Positions 1 through 12,860 of a DNA stretch of 64,000 nt are shown piece after piece. Under the pieces are notes generated by a model, which was not told the origin of the DNA, did not search any database, and saw only the letters and a list, made by a program, of their open reading frames with translations. Source of the stretch: Sclerodactyla briareus (lineage: Eukaryota; Echinodermata; Holothuroidea; Dendrochirotida; Sclerodactylidae). Positions within the stretch are counted from its first letter, which is position 1. Each line of letters begins with the position of its first letter. Where the stretch lies: contig JAODTK010000577.1 in assembly GCA_026419785.1 (NCBI GenBank), positions 174,501 through 238,500 on the forward strand. The letters are read 5' to 3'. The position numbers were made by a program, and so were the translations under genes.

Positions 1-2199
1 ACTATCAGCGCAGAGCATTGTAGAGATGTATGCCAGAGATCACAGGGGCCTCCCCACCGTTCAATTGATTCAACACAGGGAATGCAGCACCATCCAGCTG
101 GATTTACAAGCCCCGAGTAAATCAGTGTGAGGTTGTAGTTCCGACGCTTTTTCACTCACAGAGACAGTCCACTTTTGACTGGTTATGAGTTAGTATGCCT
201 TTCACCGTCCTAGAGCCGATTCCCCCTTCATATAGAGGCTGTGTTTTCACTTGAGTCTAAGCATGGGACTTTGTTTGTTGGCATAGGACGTTTTCTCTTG
301 CTTTTCTAGGACGCCCCAGGATGTATTATCCGATTCCTTGAGGATGTGTGGTAGGAGGTCCGACAAAGTTCTGCTCGTAGTCCAAATAACATTCAGCTCT
401 CGAGCGGAGATAACCAAGTTTGCCAGCATACATCTGACAACATCATAATATAGTTGAGCTAAAGTCAGACTTCCAATTAGCCTGATGTAGAATTACGCCG
501 AATTTAAAAGTGAGCTGAAGAGTAATCGCACCTGACCTTTGATCAGTTGTGGAGAACTGGGTACCTCTCGGAGCCCTGCAGTTCATGAACATATCACTTC
601 TCATCTATGATAGTGCGCCATCAATGGAATACCGAGTTGGTCTTATTCGCATCTTAAAAACCACGGAAACAGGAATCAAGCCTACTTCAATCGTCGAGTC
701 TATCGTAGAGTAGTATGGCTCAGTGTTGGCTTACCACCCGCGAGATAGAGGTAGAGGTTCGAACCTGGTCGGGTACTTGCGCCCTCCAGTCGAGTGCTCA
801 GCATAGGGATCGGAGTAGAAGTAGAGGACGAACCTGGGGAAGGAAAAACACTGTACCACCCAAAGGCATTGCCTTGAAAGATACAAAGATTCAATGATTC
901 AAAGCTGACGGGCCTCAAAGGAAGAGATCCTATAAAGAGTCGAGTAACCTGCTGCCGTCTTTGCTGGGCCGACTCCACGAGGCCGAAGCAGGAGTCATAA
1001 CCATCTCTGAGAATACTAGAGGGGGGGGGGGCATGGAAATCGCTTAAGTCACAAGTGGGAACAGCATCGCACACCAGCAAAAGCGACGATATCTTCTAAA
1101 TATTTGGGGGGGCAGGACCCCGATTTTCCAAAAGTTCCTGTATAAAATGCATTGGGTAATTTATAAAATATTCGAAGAGAGAGGGGGGATGATGGATATG
1201 TATCCTGACCCCAAGACTGTGTGGTTGGTTAACCATCAGCGTATACTCTCGTTGATTGCTGGTACCTACCAAAACAGGAGAAAAAGGTGATAGGCCACAG
1301 CAAGAGCCACCTGCTGCGCACGCTGCCCATCGCCACGACTGGGCCAACAGTATGCAGGATGGTGTAGCCCATATAATAATCCCGTCAAAACCCTAGCTGC
1401 GCTCTCGGTAGGTTTACTTCCACACCGATGCATGCCTACCAGGCATCCTCAATAAGCTAGACATGTTCCGAAGTTCGATGGGTGGAACCTTGCATGAAAT
1501 AAATGAGAGAGGTGTAACAATTACCTCCGCTAGCTACTAACTCGGAAAGTGGAAAATGATGAAAAAACGTGTGCCCGATGTATATGATCAGGACTCGTTC
1601 ATGTTCCAATGATATGGGCTCGACAGAAAAGAATAGTTCATTTCGCGGCCATCCGAGGTCACTCGAATTGATGTAATGTTCCGTCGCATTTGAACACGAA
1701 GTGAATGTGTTTTTTGGGCCAGGCCATGGAGACCCTTTTGATATCAAATAAGATTGAAATCGTCACCCAATATGATCGAATGTGGGAATATACATGTCGG
1801 CAGTTTACCCGCACTAGATGGTCCTTGGTGTCTTCAGTTCAAGGCTGATAAAAAAATATAAACACCATTGTCCAAATACCATTTTAGCAAATTTCATGTT
1901 AATTATTTGCGCGATTAGCATTTGTCGGGGGTTTGGATTTATGCAAGCCCGCTCGCATCACTTCACTCGGCGCTAAAAAAAATCAGTCGGACAGTCGGAG
2001 ATGGATTTGAGGACCAGTTTCAGGACCAGATTTTTTACGACTATCAACGCCAAGGATTGGGGTTCCCATGTTAAAACATATGCAACTAGGTACAGCAACA
2101 AACATTGACACATCACTGTTTGCAATTATTGCAGTCAATAGTGCTCTGTGAACATAGCTAGCACTTGTCTGCGCTTCCTGACAGCCACGTTCGAAAACA
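1..2199. other. Unrecognised non-coding DNA
   Basis: Short open frames occur on both strands, but none resembles a known protein and none shows a convincing exon structure. The stretch contains an 11-G run at 1021-1031 and the tRNA-like motif listed separately. Nothing else is recognised. Confidence 0.5.
707..775 (+). repeat. tRNA-like promoter remnant (possible SINE head)
   Basis: An A-box-like stretch (TGGCTCAGTGTTGG, from 716) is followed about 40 bases later by a B-box-like GGTTCGAACC (from 756). This is the internal RNA polymerase III promoter layout of tRNAs and tRNA-derived SINEs. A similar but weaker piece follows (GAGGACGAACCTGG, near 823). The T-stem does not pair well, so this is not a functional tRNA. 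A chance match remains possible. Confidence 0.22.
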
Positions 2200-2440
2200 G
2201 ATCCGATATTGGGTACTGAAGTTCACAACCAGCCTAAGCCGATAATCAAATTCTTCAATTACTCGACCCGTTGATACTGATACTTGCAAGGGGTAATTCC
2301 CTCCGAAAACTCTCTGTCAATCTCCTGTCTAGGGTAAGTATCCTCGCAATATAGGTCGGTTTACCCGTCGCCCGTGGACGTAATTTACTCCGCATAGCCC
2401 GGGAGAATGCAATTGATTTGTTTGTTCAATCAGATAGATT
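2200..2440 (+). repeat. Dispersed repeat, copy 1 (partner at 16155-16375)
   Basis: Several blocks match 16155-16375 in the same order and orientation: an ATTGGG(GG)TA block, GGTAATTCC, CGCAATA, GTCGCC followed by GGACGT, and CATAGCCC followed by GAGAATG. The copies are diverged with many indels. The family is unknown, and no terminal repeats or coding potential were found. Confidence 0.55.
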
Positions 2441-3380
2441 GCTAACTATTTAATTCTGAATTTATCAGAGGACAGATGAAACTTCCGTTTGATCGATATT
2501 AGTCTATACTGATTAACTTGAATAGGAAATGTATACTTCAGGTGAAGAGTTAAATATATTACACCAATGAAGATAGAACGTACTGTTATGAGAGCTGTTG
2601 TATTATTTTATCCGGAAGTGCCCGAATTCCCAGGAAACACAACCTTAAACTTGCTCATAATAAACTATTTATTACAATTTAGCTCCTGTATATGAGCGCA
2701 GCGTTCGCGATGTTTGCAAAACTTTCATGAAACTCCGAACAGATTTTGACAGATTTTGACGAAGTTTGCTCGATCATTTTGCGCCTATGACGAAATCTGC
2801 TAGAGAAGCGAGGAAGATATATCGCGAAATATGCAAGCGTGTATTCGTCGTGTATCTCGCAGAATGTTCGCAAGAATGTGCTAGAGGTTCGTCTGATATT
2901 CGTTTCGTGCGCATTTAGGTCGCATGTTCCTCGTGAGCGTGGACTGGACATATTTATTTCGACAACGCTACTTCCAAATTTTGCAAAGATTATGGGAAAC
3001 TACGCAAAACTGCACACGAAAGTTTGCGGTCATTGCTTCGCTGAACATTCGGCGATTTCTTTTCTGACATGCTCCTATATGAAGGAATTAATGAGTAACC
3101 ATCAGACCAAGAACCGCCCTGGTTCAACGAGGGGCTTCGATGCGACGTAGCTCTAAATAATTAGATAAGCGGTTTAGAAATCAATTGATTAATAAATTTA
3201 CAGAGATGTGTGTGAGATGTATAAAGAGATCACTTGAAGAAGCTAAACGTAAATAATACCGAGGCCAAATTTCTAAGTAGAAATGATAGAGATCCCTTCT
3301 ACAATATTAACAACTTCAGCTGCCCGATCTCCACCATCAGTTTGGCACGTAGCGTACAAGAAAAGTTTTCGTCTCACAGA
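2441..3380. other. Unrecognised DNA
   Basis: There are two overlapping short frames on opposite strands (2679-2951 and 2839-3150), and no recognisable domain. A local direct duplication AGATTTTGAC/AGATTTTGAC lies near 2740-2760. No other structure was seen. Confidence 0.45.
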
Positions 3381-3401
3381 CCCCCCCCCCCCCCCCCCCC
3401 C
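3381..3401 (+). repeat. Poly-C tract, 21 nt
   Basis: Uninterrupted run of 21 C. It is one of many poly-C/poly-G tracts in the window. The complementary strand could form quadruplex-like structures. Confidence 0.95.
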
Positions 3402-5151
3402 AGATTGAAAGAGGCGGCACTCCCCGGGCACTATGGGCAGTAAGCAACCTCACTAGAACGACAATGACTTTTTGTTTTTAGGGGTCTTCCGCCGCCCATT
3501 AGAGGAACCTTAAATTGGGTGGTTTGGGTTGGAGGTTGCCGCATCTAGAAAACTTGTGGAAGGCACATGCGTGGGAAAATGGTGCATCCTCGGGCATGCA
3601 TCTTGGTTTTTGGAAACATGAAGGGAATCAGCAAGCACAAATCTTGTCTTTTTCCAGATATGTTTCTTTTCAATTTTTTGTCCGAACTTTCCATGTCTCG
3701 AAAACTGGTTTGCGCTTGTCTCTGCGCCTATATAGTGCCATACGTCAATTGGGTAAACTCTGATAGTGATGTACACGATTCCCTGTCTGCAGTCTTCCGT
3801 TGAATAGCTTCTTCATTATTTTTAAAGAGCGGGCTGGCAAAGGCAAGCTGTTTATTAAACATACGATTAGAAGTAGCATATAAAACTCGAGAACATGGGT
3901 ATGTTGAATATTAGGAAAAACCATTGGTGGGGGGTATGAATCGTGTCCCGACCAAAGTCGCCTCGTGGCCATCCCATATGTTCACTGCACTTGTAGATGA
4001 CACGGAGGAAAAGAAAGCATATTTGCCAGAATCTGACGAATTAATTGCGCATGGGCCTACTGTATATACATGTAACCGGCGGGAAAAAACAGAATACCGC
4101 ATGCGCAGCAGCGCTGAATTTTTGGCATTTTGGCCTCCTCAACTTCAAATTTAGGCAATCTGATTAGGAATATGTATTAGGCCTTTGTGTTATGACCGTA
4201 CTGCACCTTGGATCGTAGGATTATTTTCACCAGTCCCGGCGCCCAAAGATTGGGGTTAATTATTTGATATATGTCCCCCCCAACCCAATATTGGGGGGGA
4301 CATGTCCCCCTCGTCCCCCACCCCATCACCTCGTGATCGCCGCCCATGCGCGTTACAAAGCATGCTGAGGAAAGTATCCGGATTTACAGTCTGTATGAAG
4401 CAACCATTACTAGTATTCAATGCGACTGGTGATTCAGGCCTCTTAAAGCTCGTCAGCCATATATTTACACTAACTCTACTTAATTAATACTAATAATAAC
4501 TATATTAATAATACTAATTATTAATAACATTTCTATCACGCTAAAATGTAAATAAATGTATAGGCAAATAAAATTATAGGGAAACTTGTTCAAGTGGAAT
4601 CAAGCATTGTGACAATATAAAAAGTGGTCAGCTTCAATACTGTACATGGGCACAAAAGAGTTCACAATAAAGTCTCCTACGGGCGACGAGAGAAGAAATT
4701 GGAGTGGTAAGGGTAATTGAAGTAGTGTGAGGTAATTTTGAATTTGACGAATGTAGGAATATGTATAACAGGTTACAAAGTGCATTCCAGAAAAATCGAG
4801 ACAATACTGGTTGATTTGCGGCGACTGCTCTGAGAAATACAGATGATGGATTTATTTTATTCTTGGAGACAAAGAAAGTCAATTAGGTTACGATATATTT
4901 TACGGGCAGGAGGCTGTTTGTTGTAAGCCACAGTTGTGCTGAAGTTGAAGTTAACCGCGACGAAAGTGACTCGTAGGCATAATCTTCATAATTTTCAAGA
5001 AATGTGTTAAAGACCAGACCCTGCAGTACTGCAAAAAATACAGTCCTATCGAACAAACAGACGGGCTGTGATAAAACAAAGAGTAGACAGAAGATAAGGC
5101 AGTATAGGAAAAGGGAGTGAATGAAACGTATTGTGAATTTGCTATTGTTTT
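3402..5151. other. Unrecognised AT-rich DNA
   Basis: No gene recognised. A frame of 76 codons on + (3924-4154) overlaps one of 63 on - (3911-4102), and neither resembles a known family. An AT-rich stretch around 4485-4530 is made of TAATAA-like repeats. The 4271-4303 inverted repeat is listed separately. Confidence 0.4.
4271..4303. repeat. Perfect inverted repeat with C7/G7 arms
   Basis: Arms ATGTCCCCCCCAA (4271-4283) and TTGGGGGGGACAT (4291-4303) are perfectly complementary over 13 bp with a 7-nt loop. Further CATGTCCCCC repeats follow directly. Similar GTCCCCC-rich pieces occur near 39371-39408, so this may be the end of a dispersed repeat family. Confidence 0.8.
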
Positions 5152-5426
5152 TGTGTTCGTTTGTTTCTCATAATATTTCATCAGAGACTTTTCAAGGACA
5201 ACCTGATCCTGAAGAGCCACATGTTCAGGGAGATTGGACGATTGAGATCCCTGCAAACTCCTGATTCGCCCTCTTGTTTAGTATCTGCAAAGACCTGGGC
5301 ATTCCAACCAATAAAAAGGACTAGAGCAGAGTACAATCACCACATTGTCCTCCATAACCAGTGTAGTAGATCTGTTCGCGACTCTGGTTCATGTTTTGCG
5401 TCTGTGGGATGTGGAGATGAAAGAAA

Positions 5427-5693
5427 TCAGGATGCGATAGCTAATTCCTGTCCCGTTTCTGAGCCGGCTCTTAATATCCAGAAGATGGGAATTGTATCAT
5501 CTGGGCAGCAGTTTCCGTTCAGTACAAGCACCGGGTACTTACCACCACTGAGAAGAAAGGACAGGAAGGCACTAACATCAAGAACGTACCGACGCGATGG
5601 TCTGCAGTTTGATTTTGTGTCCAACAGACTCCAGCAAGCGGATTTATTTAAAACACGAAAAAAAAACAAAACGCAAACACACAAGACAAACAA
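5427..5693 (-). other. Candidate conserved exon/ORF in the duplicated unit
   Basis: On the minus strand both copies of the unit preserve a frame containing VLNGNCCPDDTIPIFWIL followed by GSETG (copy 2 lies in 8903-9424). Several differences between the copies here fall at synonymous third positions. Just upstream both copies also keep a donor-like GTGGTAAGT or GTGGTGAGT (near 5540-5550 and 9207-9215). If that donor is used, the conserved frame downstream of it would be intronic. I recognise no protein family. The block also folds into the hairpin at 5478-5504, so conservation could reflect RNA structure or simply recent duplication. Confidence 0.22.
5478..5504 (-). repeat. Small hairpin conserved in both unit copies
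   Basis: CCAGAAGAT (5478-5486) pairs with ATCATCTGG (5496-5504) as two short stems separated by one mismatch, around a 9-nt loop. The copy at 9146-9172 keeps both arms and changes only the loop. No function is known. Confidence 0.5.
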
Positions 5694-6112
5694 AACAAAA
5701 ACACTCAGTTTCGCGTGAAGACCTAATCAGTTGGGAGTGTCCGATTATTTCTGGCAACTTCCAACTATCGACCTCACAGTTCACAAAGCAATATCACCTT
5801 GATTGAACTTTGGGTATCGAGCAGTCACTTAGCTTGAGTATAAATTTCCTCAGGAGTCATCTGGTACTCAGAATACTCGGGGTCGTTCTTATCAGGAATC
5901 ACTAATTGAATCACTTTGTTATCTTTTCAACATTGTACTCTCATTTTTACCCTACGAATTACTTCTGGGCATCAAAATAATCCGCCTCAGGAATCGCTCG
6001 ATCTAATGTGACGTGGAGACTGCCAACAAATGGCTCAAGTAGCCGCAACCTGTAAGAAGTACTACCTCGATATACGGGTGCCGTAAGCAGATATATCATA
6101 GCTTCAGTGAGA

Positions 6113-6143
6113 ACTGGAGCGTATTTACTCCGTACGCTCCAGT
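6113..6143. repeat. 11-bp perfect stem, partly conserved in copy 2
   Basis: ACTGGAGCGTA (6113-6123) and TACGCTCCAGT (6133-6143) are perfect inverted repeats with a 9-nt loop. In copy 2 (9770-9800) the structure remains with one arm mismatch (ACTGGATCGTA). Confidence 0.65.
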
Positions 6144-6194
6144 GAGGTGTATTTTCATATTCCAGCCAATCCAATTACTATATATTTTGTACGT

Positions 6195-6210
6195 CCCCCC
6201 CCCCCCCCCC
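6195..6210 (+). repeat. Poly-C tract, 16 nt
   Basis: Run of 16 C inside copy 1 of the duplicated unit. It is absent at the matching place in copy 2, so the tract arose or was lost after duplication. Confidence 0.9.
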
Positions 6211-8665
6211 ACCCAGTATCATCTGTCACATCATCATTTGGAAGTAAGTGCCGACATTGAACGATATAGTCATCGTATATATATTTCGGTTTGTATCAGA
6301 AAACATTCATGAAGTTAGAAAACGTTGAATCTTTGAGCGTATTCGGGAGATTCGGAATGAACTGCCCGGGGAGGTTGTCACTACAACCCCACTCACATAT
6401 TCAAGAGTCGTCTAGACTGCTAGAGAGCAGTAGCATTTTCAAGAGTTGAAAAAATCCCATCTAGGTAAATCCAAATGAGAAACTGCGCGTTTTCTGTCGT
6501 GAAGATGGTATTAGACCGCATAACTATGTATACATGTTGACCTGTTACGTGTAGTGTGGTAGGTGCTTATTCCAAGGTGATAGATCACGTGCCATGCATG
6601 AGGTAACTTTCTAAAACCATATCATAATCATTTTTAGTATGTACTGAGCTGCGTTTTGTCCTTGCTCGGGAAAATGTTCGTGCAATGTAGTTGACAGTTC
6701 GGGTTTTGCAGACCATTTTCACTCGTCTTTTGCACTCCACTGCGCGCTGTTGTTTGGATATCAGTGAGTGGTCCATTACAAAATACCGTATATTTAACGA
6801 ACAAGATTGGGTTTTCCATTTTTGTATAACTATTCAACATAATAGATCCGTTCCTGTTTCTAACATTAATGGAATCGGCAAAAAGGACCCAATTGTAATT
6901 AATTTCATAATTGTTATTCTCTGAATGTTAGACTGATATCCTACCATTACTTTAACCATAATCCAAAGTGGTTTTAACTGAATCCACTGGCTTCGCTCTG
7001 ATAAACAATGGCTCGCTTAGTTCACGCGCAGTCGGATACAGGAATTGTTTATATGGAATCACTCCATAATGTAACATCTGATTCATGGAATAGAAATCCA
7101 TTAAAATAGAGTACCCAACGATACAACCTTGATGGGTTCGGCTACTTGCAGGCCTTCTTACTTTCGATTAGTTATACATCTAAACTGTACATCGCGTGCA
7201 GTACAAATATAATACTGCGTTATGCGTAGTAACGCAATCCTCAAAATATCATTTGGATGTACCATATACAGAGTCAATCTAGAACAGATGACAACTGGTT
7301 TTCTGTATATATTATTCCACCTGCATACCAATCTTCGACTGATGAATAATAGGATTAATATGGCATTCTACATCGCTTGGAAAAGTAGATATATATAATA
7401 TACATGCCAATCACGCATTGCTTCTCGCCTAATCAACCGAACGTATACTGTATATGCACGAAAGTAATCAACGAGACTGCGTTGGGCGTCCAGCCGTCTT
7501 TTTTTCTACTAGCTTGTTACACCCATTTACATGGCAGTGTCGGTTCATTGCACTCTGGACATTTTGAAAATATACATCGTTACCACTGCACATTAATTCA
7601 AATGAATTAGCATAAAAATTGCTCACAGGAGGAAGAGGTTGGAGTTGATCGAGATACTTGGATTAATTAAACAGACAATTGTGAAGCCCTTCAACCATGT
7701 AGAGAATGCTAGAACATCAACAATTACATATTAGTTCTGGATACCGAGCTGATACAATAGAATTTAAGATGCCCAACATTGCAATTTGATGAATATAATT
7801 CGAACTGGAGGAGGATACGAAAAAAACACCGAAGAACATTAGTAAAATTATATTCTGCCAGGGTAGTTGGTTAGCTGTAAACACCGAACAAGCCTAGATA
7901 GATCTTTTTCGCATGTCCTCCATCATTCCTGTATCATACCCAGCATAGATGTGCTGATCCGTTGGTTGTGTAATTTGATTCAGAAATGGTCGTGAAACAG
8001 AATAGAGATGGGATGTGTGTTTTTTTAGGTTTAATTTGCTGAATAACCTAATATCTCTTATACAAGAGACGGGGTTAAAAAAAAAAAAACACGTCTTCAG
8101 AGGTTAACGTGACAATTCAGGCAGATGTGGTTTGTGCTGACTAAAAAGGGTGTATAGAAGACAACATAGTGTCATCTCGTCTATTTTCCGCTAACTTACA
8201 GTGTCCATCACACTCTCACGGAAGATATACTTGACTATGTATAATTCTATTTTAGTAAGCTATTTTAGTATTTAGTGGAAGATGCTGATGAGTACCATAA
8301 TGATAGGAGCGTCACTATGATGGTCAGTATAGCCCATATCTGTTGCCAGGAATTCGCTTACAGTTACTACGAGATAGCGTAATATGACTTCATCTCATAT
8401 AATGGTTAGTAGAGGAAAATACAACTGAGGCATCCCTGATGATTCACGGAAGAGGTGAACGCACCTATTTTCGAAGACGATTGATGACACAGTACTTGGG
8501 CGTGGGTTACGCATGTCGAACTATCAAACATGTAAGAAGAGTTTTCGTCGGGTATTTTAAGCGGTGCGCGCTTATTTTGGCAATAACAGCGTTGAGGGCT
8601 GAGATTGTCTAACACTGGACCACTTCAAGCGAAGCTAACAGTAGACCATACGGGACACAAATTAC

Positions 8666-8808
8666 TGTCTGATAACAATGTTATTAGGTGGAAAAGTCAA
8701 CAATGTTTGGCCCAATAAGGTTCGAATTTGGTGTCGTGCCATACTTATGTATGTGGAGTCATTTTGCTTTTTGTCATTTAGGAATAGGGGATTTGGGAAC
8801 TGTGTACA
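8666..8808. other. Spacer between the two unit copies
   Basis: About 143 bases with no clear match in either copy. No feature seen. Confidence 0.5.
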
Positions 8809-11800
8809 TGTGTTCCTCATAATATTTACATGGCCCAATTGTTCCTGTGTTGAAGGTTAAAGGTTATCTGAGACTATTCAGGGAAAACCTGATAATGAAT
8901 AGTCACTTTTTCGGGGGGGATGATGCAGATGAGATCATGCAACTCCATGGGTTTGCTCTCTTGCTTAGCATTTGCAGAGAGCCTGGGGAAACATTCCAAC
9001 CAAAGTAGAGTAAAATCACACCATTTGTCCATAACCACGTGTAGATCATGTTTGCGACGTGTTTTGCGTCTGTGGGATGTGGAGATGAAAAAATCAGGAT
9101 GTGAAGAGCAAAATGCAGTCCCGTTTCTGAACCGGTTGTTAATATCCAGAAGATAGGAATTGTATCATCTGGGCAGCAGTTTCCGTTCAGAACGATTACA
9201 TGGTACTCACCACCACTGAGTAGACAGGAGGGCACTAACATCAAGAATGAATTGACGTGATGATCTGCAGTTTCATTTTGTGTCCAACAGACTTGGCAAG
9301 TTGATCTATTATTACACACGAAAAAACAAAAACGCAAACACTCAGTTTTGGGTGAAAAGCTAATTAGCTGGGAGAGGCTGATTATTTCTGGCAACTTCCC
9401 GGCTGTCAACTTCGTGGTCAACAAAACAATATCACCGCCACTAAATAGATTTTATTGAAGTTCAGGTATCGAGCAGTCGCTTGGATTGAGTATAAATTTC
9501 CTTCAGGTGTCACTGTTACTCCAGAAGAATACATCGAGGTTCATTTCTATTCAGGATCACTAATTGAATCACTTTGTTATCTTCTCGAAATTGTACTCTC
9601 ATTTCCCCTACAGATTACTTCTTGGCATCAAAATATCCGCCTCAGAAATCGCTAGATCTAGAGTCTGAAGTGGAGACTGCCAACAAATGCTCCAGTAGTC
9701 GCAACCTGTGAGAAGTACTGACCTCGATATACGGTGCCGTAGCCGATATATCAATATGCTTCAGTGTGAACTGGATCGTATTTACTCTGTACGCTCCAGT
9801 GAGGTGAGTCAGAATCCCATTATCCAACCAATCCAGCTAAAACTGCAGACTATATATTTCTTCGTATGTCTACGGTCCAGATCATTTGTCAATCAGCAGC
9901 CAGAAGTAAATCCGACATGAATGATATATTCATAGCTCGTATACATACCGGTTTGTATCAGAAATCATTCATGAAGTCAGAAAACGTTAAAATTCGAGCG
10001 TATACGGAAGATTTGGAATGAACTGCCAAGGAAGAGTGTCACTGCACCCACACTCAACATATTCAAGAGTTGTCTAGACTGCTAGAGAGCAGTAGGATTT
10101 TCAAGAGTTGGAAAACTCACTATCCTTAGGCCATCCCTTCTGAGGATGGCCATTTAGGTAAATTCAAGTGAGAACCAGCGCGTTTCTGTCAGTAAGCTGG
10201 TAATAGACCCGATACCTCTATTAGACATGTTGAATAGTAGTTAGTTGTTTATTACAAGGTGATGATCCGGAGATCAAAGATTACGTGCCATGCATGAGGT
10301 AGAATTCTAAAAACCTGTCATAATTAGCTCGTTAATGAGTATGTGTTGAGCTGCGCTTTTTTCCTTCTTCGGAGAAAAATGTTCGTGCAATGTAGTTGAC
10401 AGTTCGGAATTTCCACAGACATATCACTATTCAGTTATTCAGTACCGTATTCAGTTATTGAACTATTCAGCTATTTAAAAAATAGATTGAGTTTTCCATT
10501 TTGTAAGTTATACAACCAAAATAGATGTTTCTGTTTCTATTTCTATTGAAATCGGCAATATGGACCCAATTGTAATTAATTTCATAATTATTATTCTTAC
10601 ACCAAGAAAGTTAGACTGGTATCCTAATGGCAGTTATTATAACCATGTACACTTGGTTCACTTGTAGTAAGTACAATGCTCGCTGAGTTTACGCGCAGTT
10701 GGATTAAAATAATTATGTAATCCTCCAGCTACAGAATTGTCTAATACGAAATCATTCCATATATAATATCTGACGTCATATTTATGGAAGAATAATGCAA
10801 TTGATCGATACACCTTGATGGGTTCTAGCCATTCGTTTTCCTGCTTACTTTTGGTTATTTATACATCTAAACTGTACATCGCGTGCAGTACAAATATAAT
10901 GCTGCGTTATGCGTGCAACGCAATCTCAAATATATTGGATGTAGGCCTACCTGTATACAGTCATCTGAGAATGTGATGACAACTGGTTCTCTGTATATTA
11001 TTAATAACACCTGAATACCAAATCTTCGGGCTGATAAAATAATAGGATTAATATAGCGCTTCCAAGGACATCGCTTGGTAAAGTAAATATATATATACAC
11101 GCCAATCCGCACTACTCGCTTAATCGACCGAACGTATACTGTATATGCATGGAAGTAATCAACGAGACTGTGTTGCGCGTTCAGCCGTCTTTTTCTAATT
11201 AGCTTGTCACATCCGTTTACATGGCAGTTGTCAGGTTCATTGTGGTCTACTCTAGTGTCAAGTGATACGGCTATGAAGAAAATGTACATCGTTACGACTG
11301 CACATTAATTTAAATGAATAGCATAAAATCGGCTACGGGAAAAGAGGTTGGAGTTGATCGAGATGATTGAACTAATGAAGGACATTGTGAAGCATATTAA
11401 CCATGTAGAGAATGCTAGAACATATCAAACAAATTACATATTAGTTGTGGGATGCCGAGCTGATACAATAGAATTTAAGAGCTATCAACATTGCAATTTA
11501 GTGAATATAATTCGAACTGGAGGATACGAAAAAACACTAGAAAACATCAGATGAAAATCGTGTCATTCTGAAAGAAAGTTAGATTCGGATGGATATGATG
11601 CACCATCGGTGCACACAGGGTAGGTGGTTGGTTGTAAACATCAGACAAGCAGCATAATTTTTTGTTTCGTTTTTGGCGCATGTCTTCATCATTCTCGTTA
11701 TCACACTTAGATTAGGTGTGCTGATCCGTTGGTTATGTAATATCTCTCAGAAGTGGTCGTGGAACAGAATAGAGATGTGATGTGTGGTTTTATGTTTAAC

Positions 11801-12010
11801 TTGCTGAATAAACTAATGTCTCTTATACAAGAGAGACGGTCAATGTGACATTTGAGCATTGTGGTGTTGCCGACGAAGAACCGGCATGTGTAGAGGACAA
11901 CAGTGTCAGTCTCGTCTGTTCCGCTCAAACTCACAATGTCCATCACACCATCACGGAAGATGTACTTGACTGTGTATAATTCTATTCTAGTAGCTATTTT
12001 AGTATTAGTG

Positions 12011-12024
12011 GAAGATACTGATAA
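12011..12024 (+). repeat. Target-site duplication, left (RTE element)
   Basis: GAAGATACTGATAA, repeated exactly at 15054-15067. The empty-site equivalent in unit copy 1 (from about 8279) reads GAAGATGCTGATGA once. Confidence 0.92.
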
Positions 12025-12229
12025 GAACTAGCCAGTGGGGGTACAAGCCAGTACTATCTGCTGCCGGCCCAAGCCCGGATAAATGGGGAGGGTTTGCGGC
12101 AGGAAGGGCATCCGGCTGTAAAAACCGAACCTACTATCATGATGCGGATCACAAGATGACAGACCATACTAGGGCGTCCGGTACTACGGCACCGTAGCCA
12201 AGAGCGGATACGGCTGAAGAAGCAAGCTC

Positions 12230-12860
12230 AACGACGAAGGAAAAGCCGAGAAGAAGATACAGAAAAGACCCTAGTGGTGGCCACCTTGAATGTTGGCTCG
12301 ATGACAGGGCGGAGTATGGAAATTGTGGATATGATGACAAGGAGGAACATAATGTGCTCTGTGTTCAGGAAACGACGTGGAAAGGAGAGAAAGCAAGAGA
12401 GACCGGGATGGATATAAGCTCTTCTACTATGGAGTCGAGACCAAGAAGAATGGCGTGGGCATTGTACTTGACCCAGACTCAAAAGGAATGTACTAGAAGT
12501 GAAGAGAATGTCGGAGAGGATAATCTGGATGAAGGTGGAAGTTGTAAACGTGGTGAGTACATATGCCCCTCAGACGGGATAGGAGATTTGGTGCTACAAC
12601 TTCCTTGAGGGGAAGAAGAAACCATTATGGATCGGGGGAGTGGTGATCTCAACGGACATGTCGGAGAAATTAATAGCAGTGCTACAGAGTGTATGGAAAA
12701 TATGGGGTTGGAGAACGGAATGAGGCAGGCGACAGAATTGTAAACTTTGCAATGACAACAGGAATGGCAGTGCTAATACATATTTCTGTAAACCACTGAC
12801 CCAGAGAATCACCTACATGAGTGGCGACATAACACACAAATTGAACTACATAATGTAATT
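12230..12860 (+). pseudogene. RTE endonuclease domain remnant
   Basis: Target-nicking endonuclease of the RTE ORF, split over at least three frames. Recognisable in order: the N-terminal TLNV motif, CVQET (metal-binding Glu region), SGDLNGHVG (an alteration of the usual GADLNGHVG) and TYMSGD followed by an altered D/N-Y-I motif near 12835. It cannot be translated as one protein. Its place upstream of the reverse transcriptase is the normal RTE order. Confidence 0.8.

Larger units (their letters stand above)
5152..8665 (+). repeat. ~3.5-kb duplicated unit, copy 1
   Basis: This block is collinear with 8809-15426 once the RTE element at 12025-15053 is removed. Long anchors match in order: GCGTCTGTGGGATGTGGAG (5398 and 9066), CATTCATGAAG (6304 and 9967), GTTCGTGCAATGTAGTTGAC (6674 and 10381), ACTGTACATCGCGTGCAG (7185 and 10870), CGAACGTATACTGTATATGC (7438 and 11129). 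Divergence is moderate with many single-base indels. It may be a tandem segmental duplication or two copies of a long repeat family, since a fragment also occurs at 18400-18530. No intact gene was found inside. Confidence 0.9.

Noticed and set aside
707-775. Functional tRNA gene
   Set aside because: The A- and B-box-like motifs are present but T-stem and acceptor pairing fail.
5161-5718. 185-codon plus-strand open frame
   Set aside because: The matching region of the duplicate (from about 8820) does not keep the frame open, and composition is not protein-like at its lysine-rich end. The shorter minus-strand frame is better conserved.
10867-11289. 140-codon minus-strand open frame in unit copy 2
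   Set aside because: It is broken in copy 1, contains repetitive YIYIYF-type text from AT-rich DNA, and has no recognisable domain.
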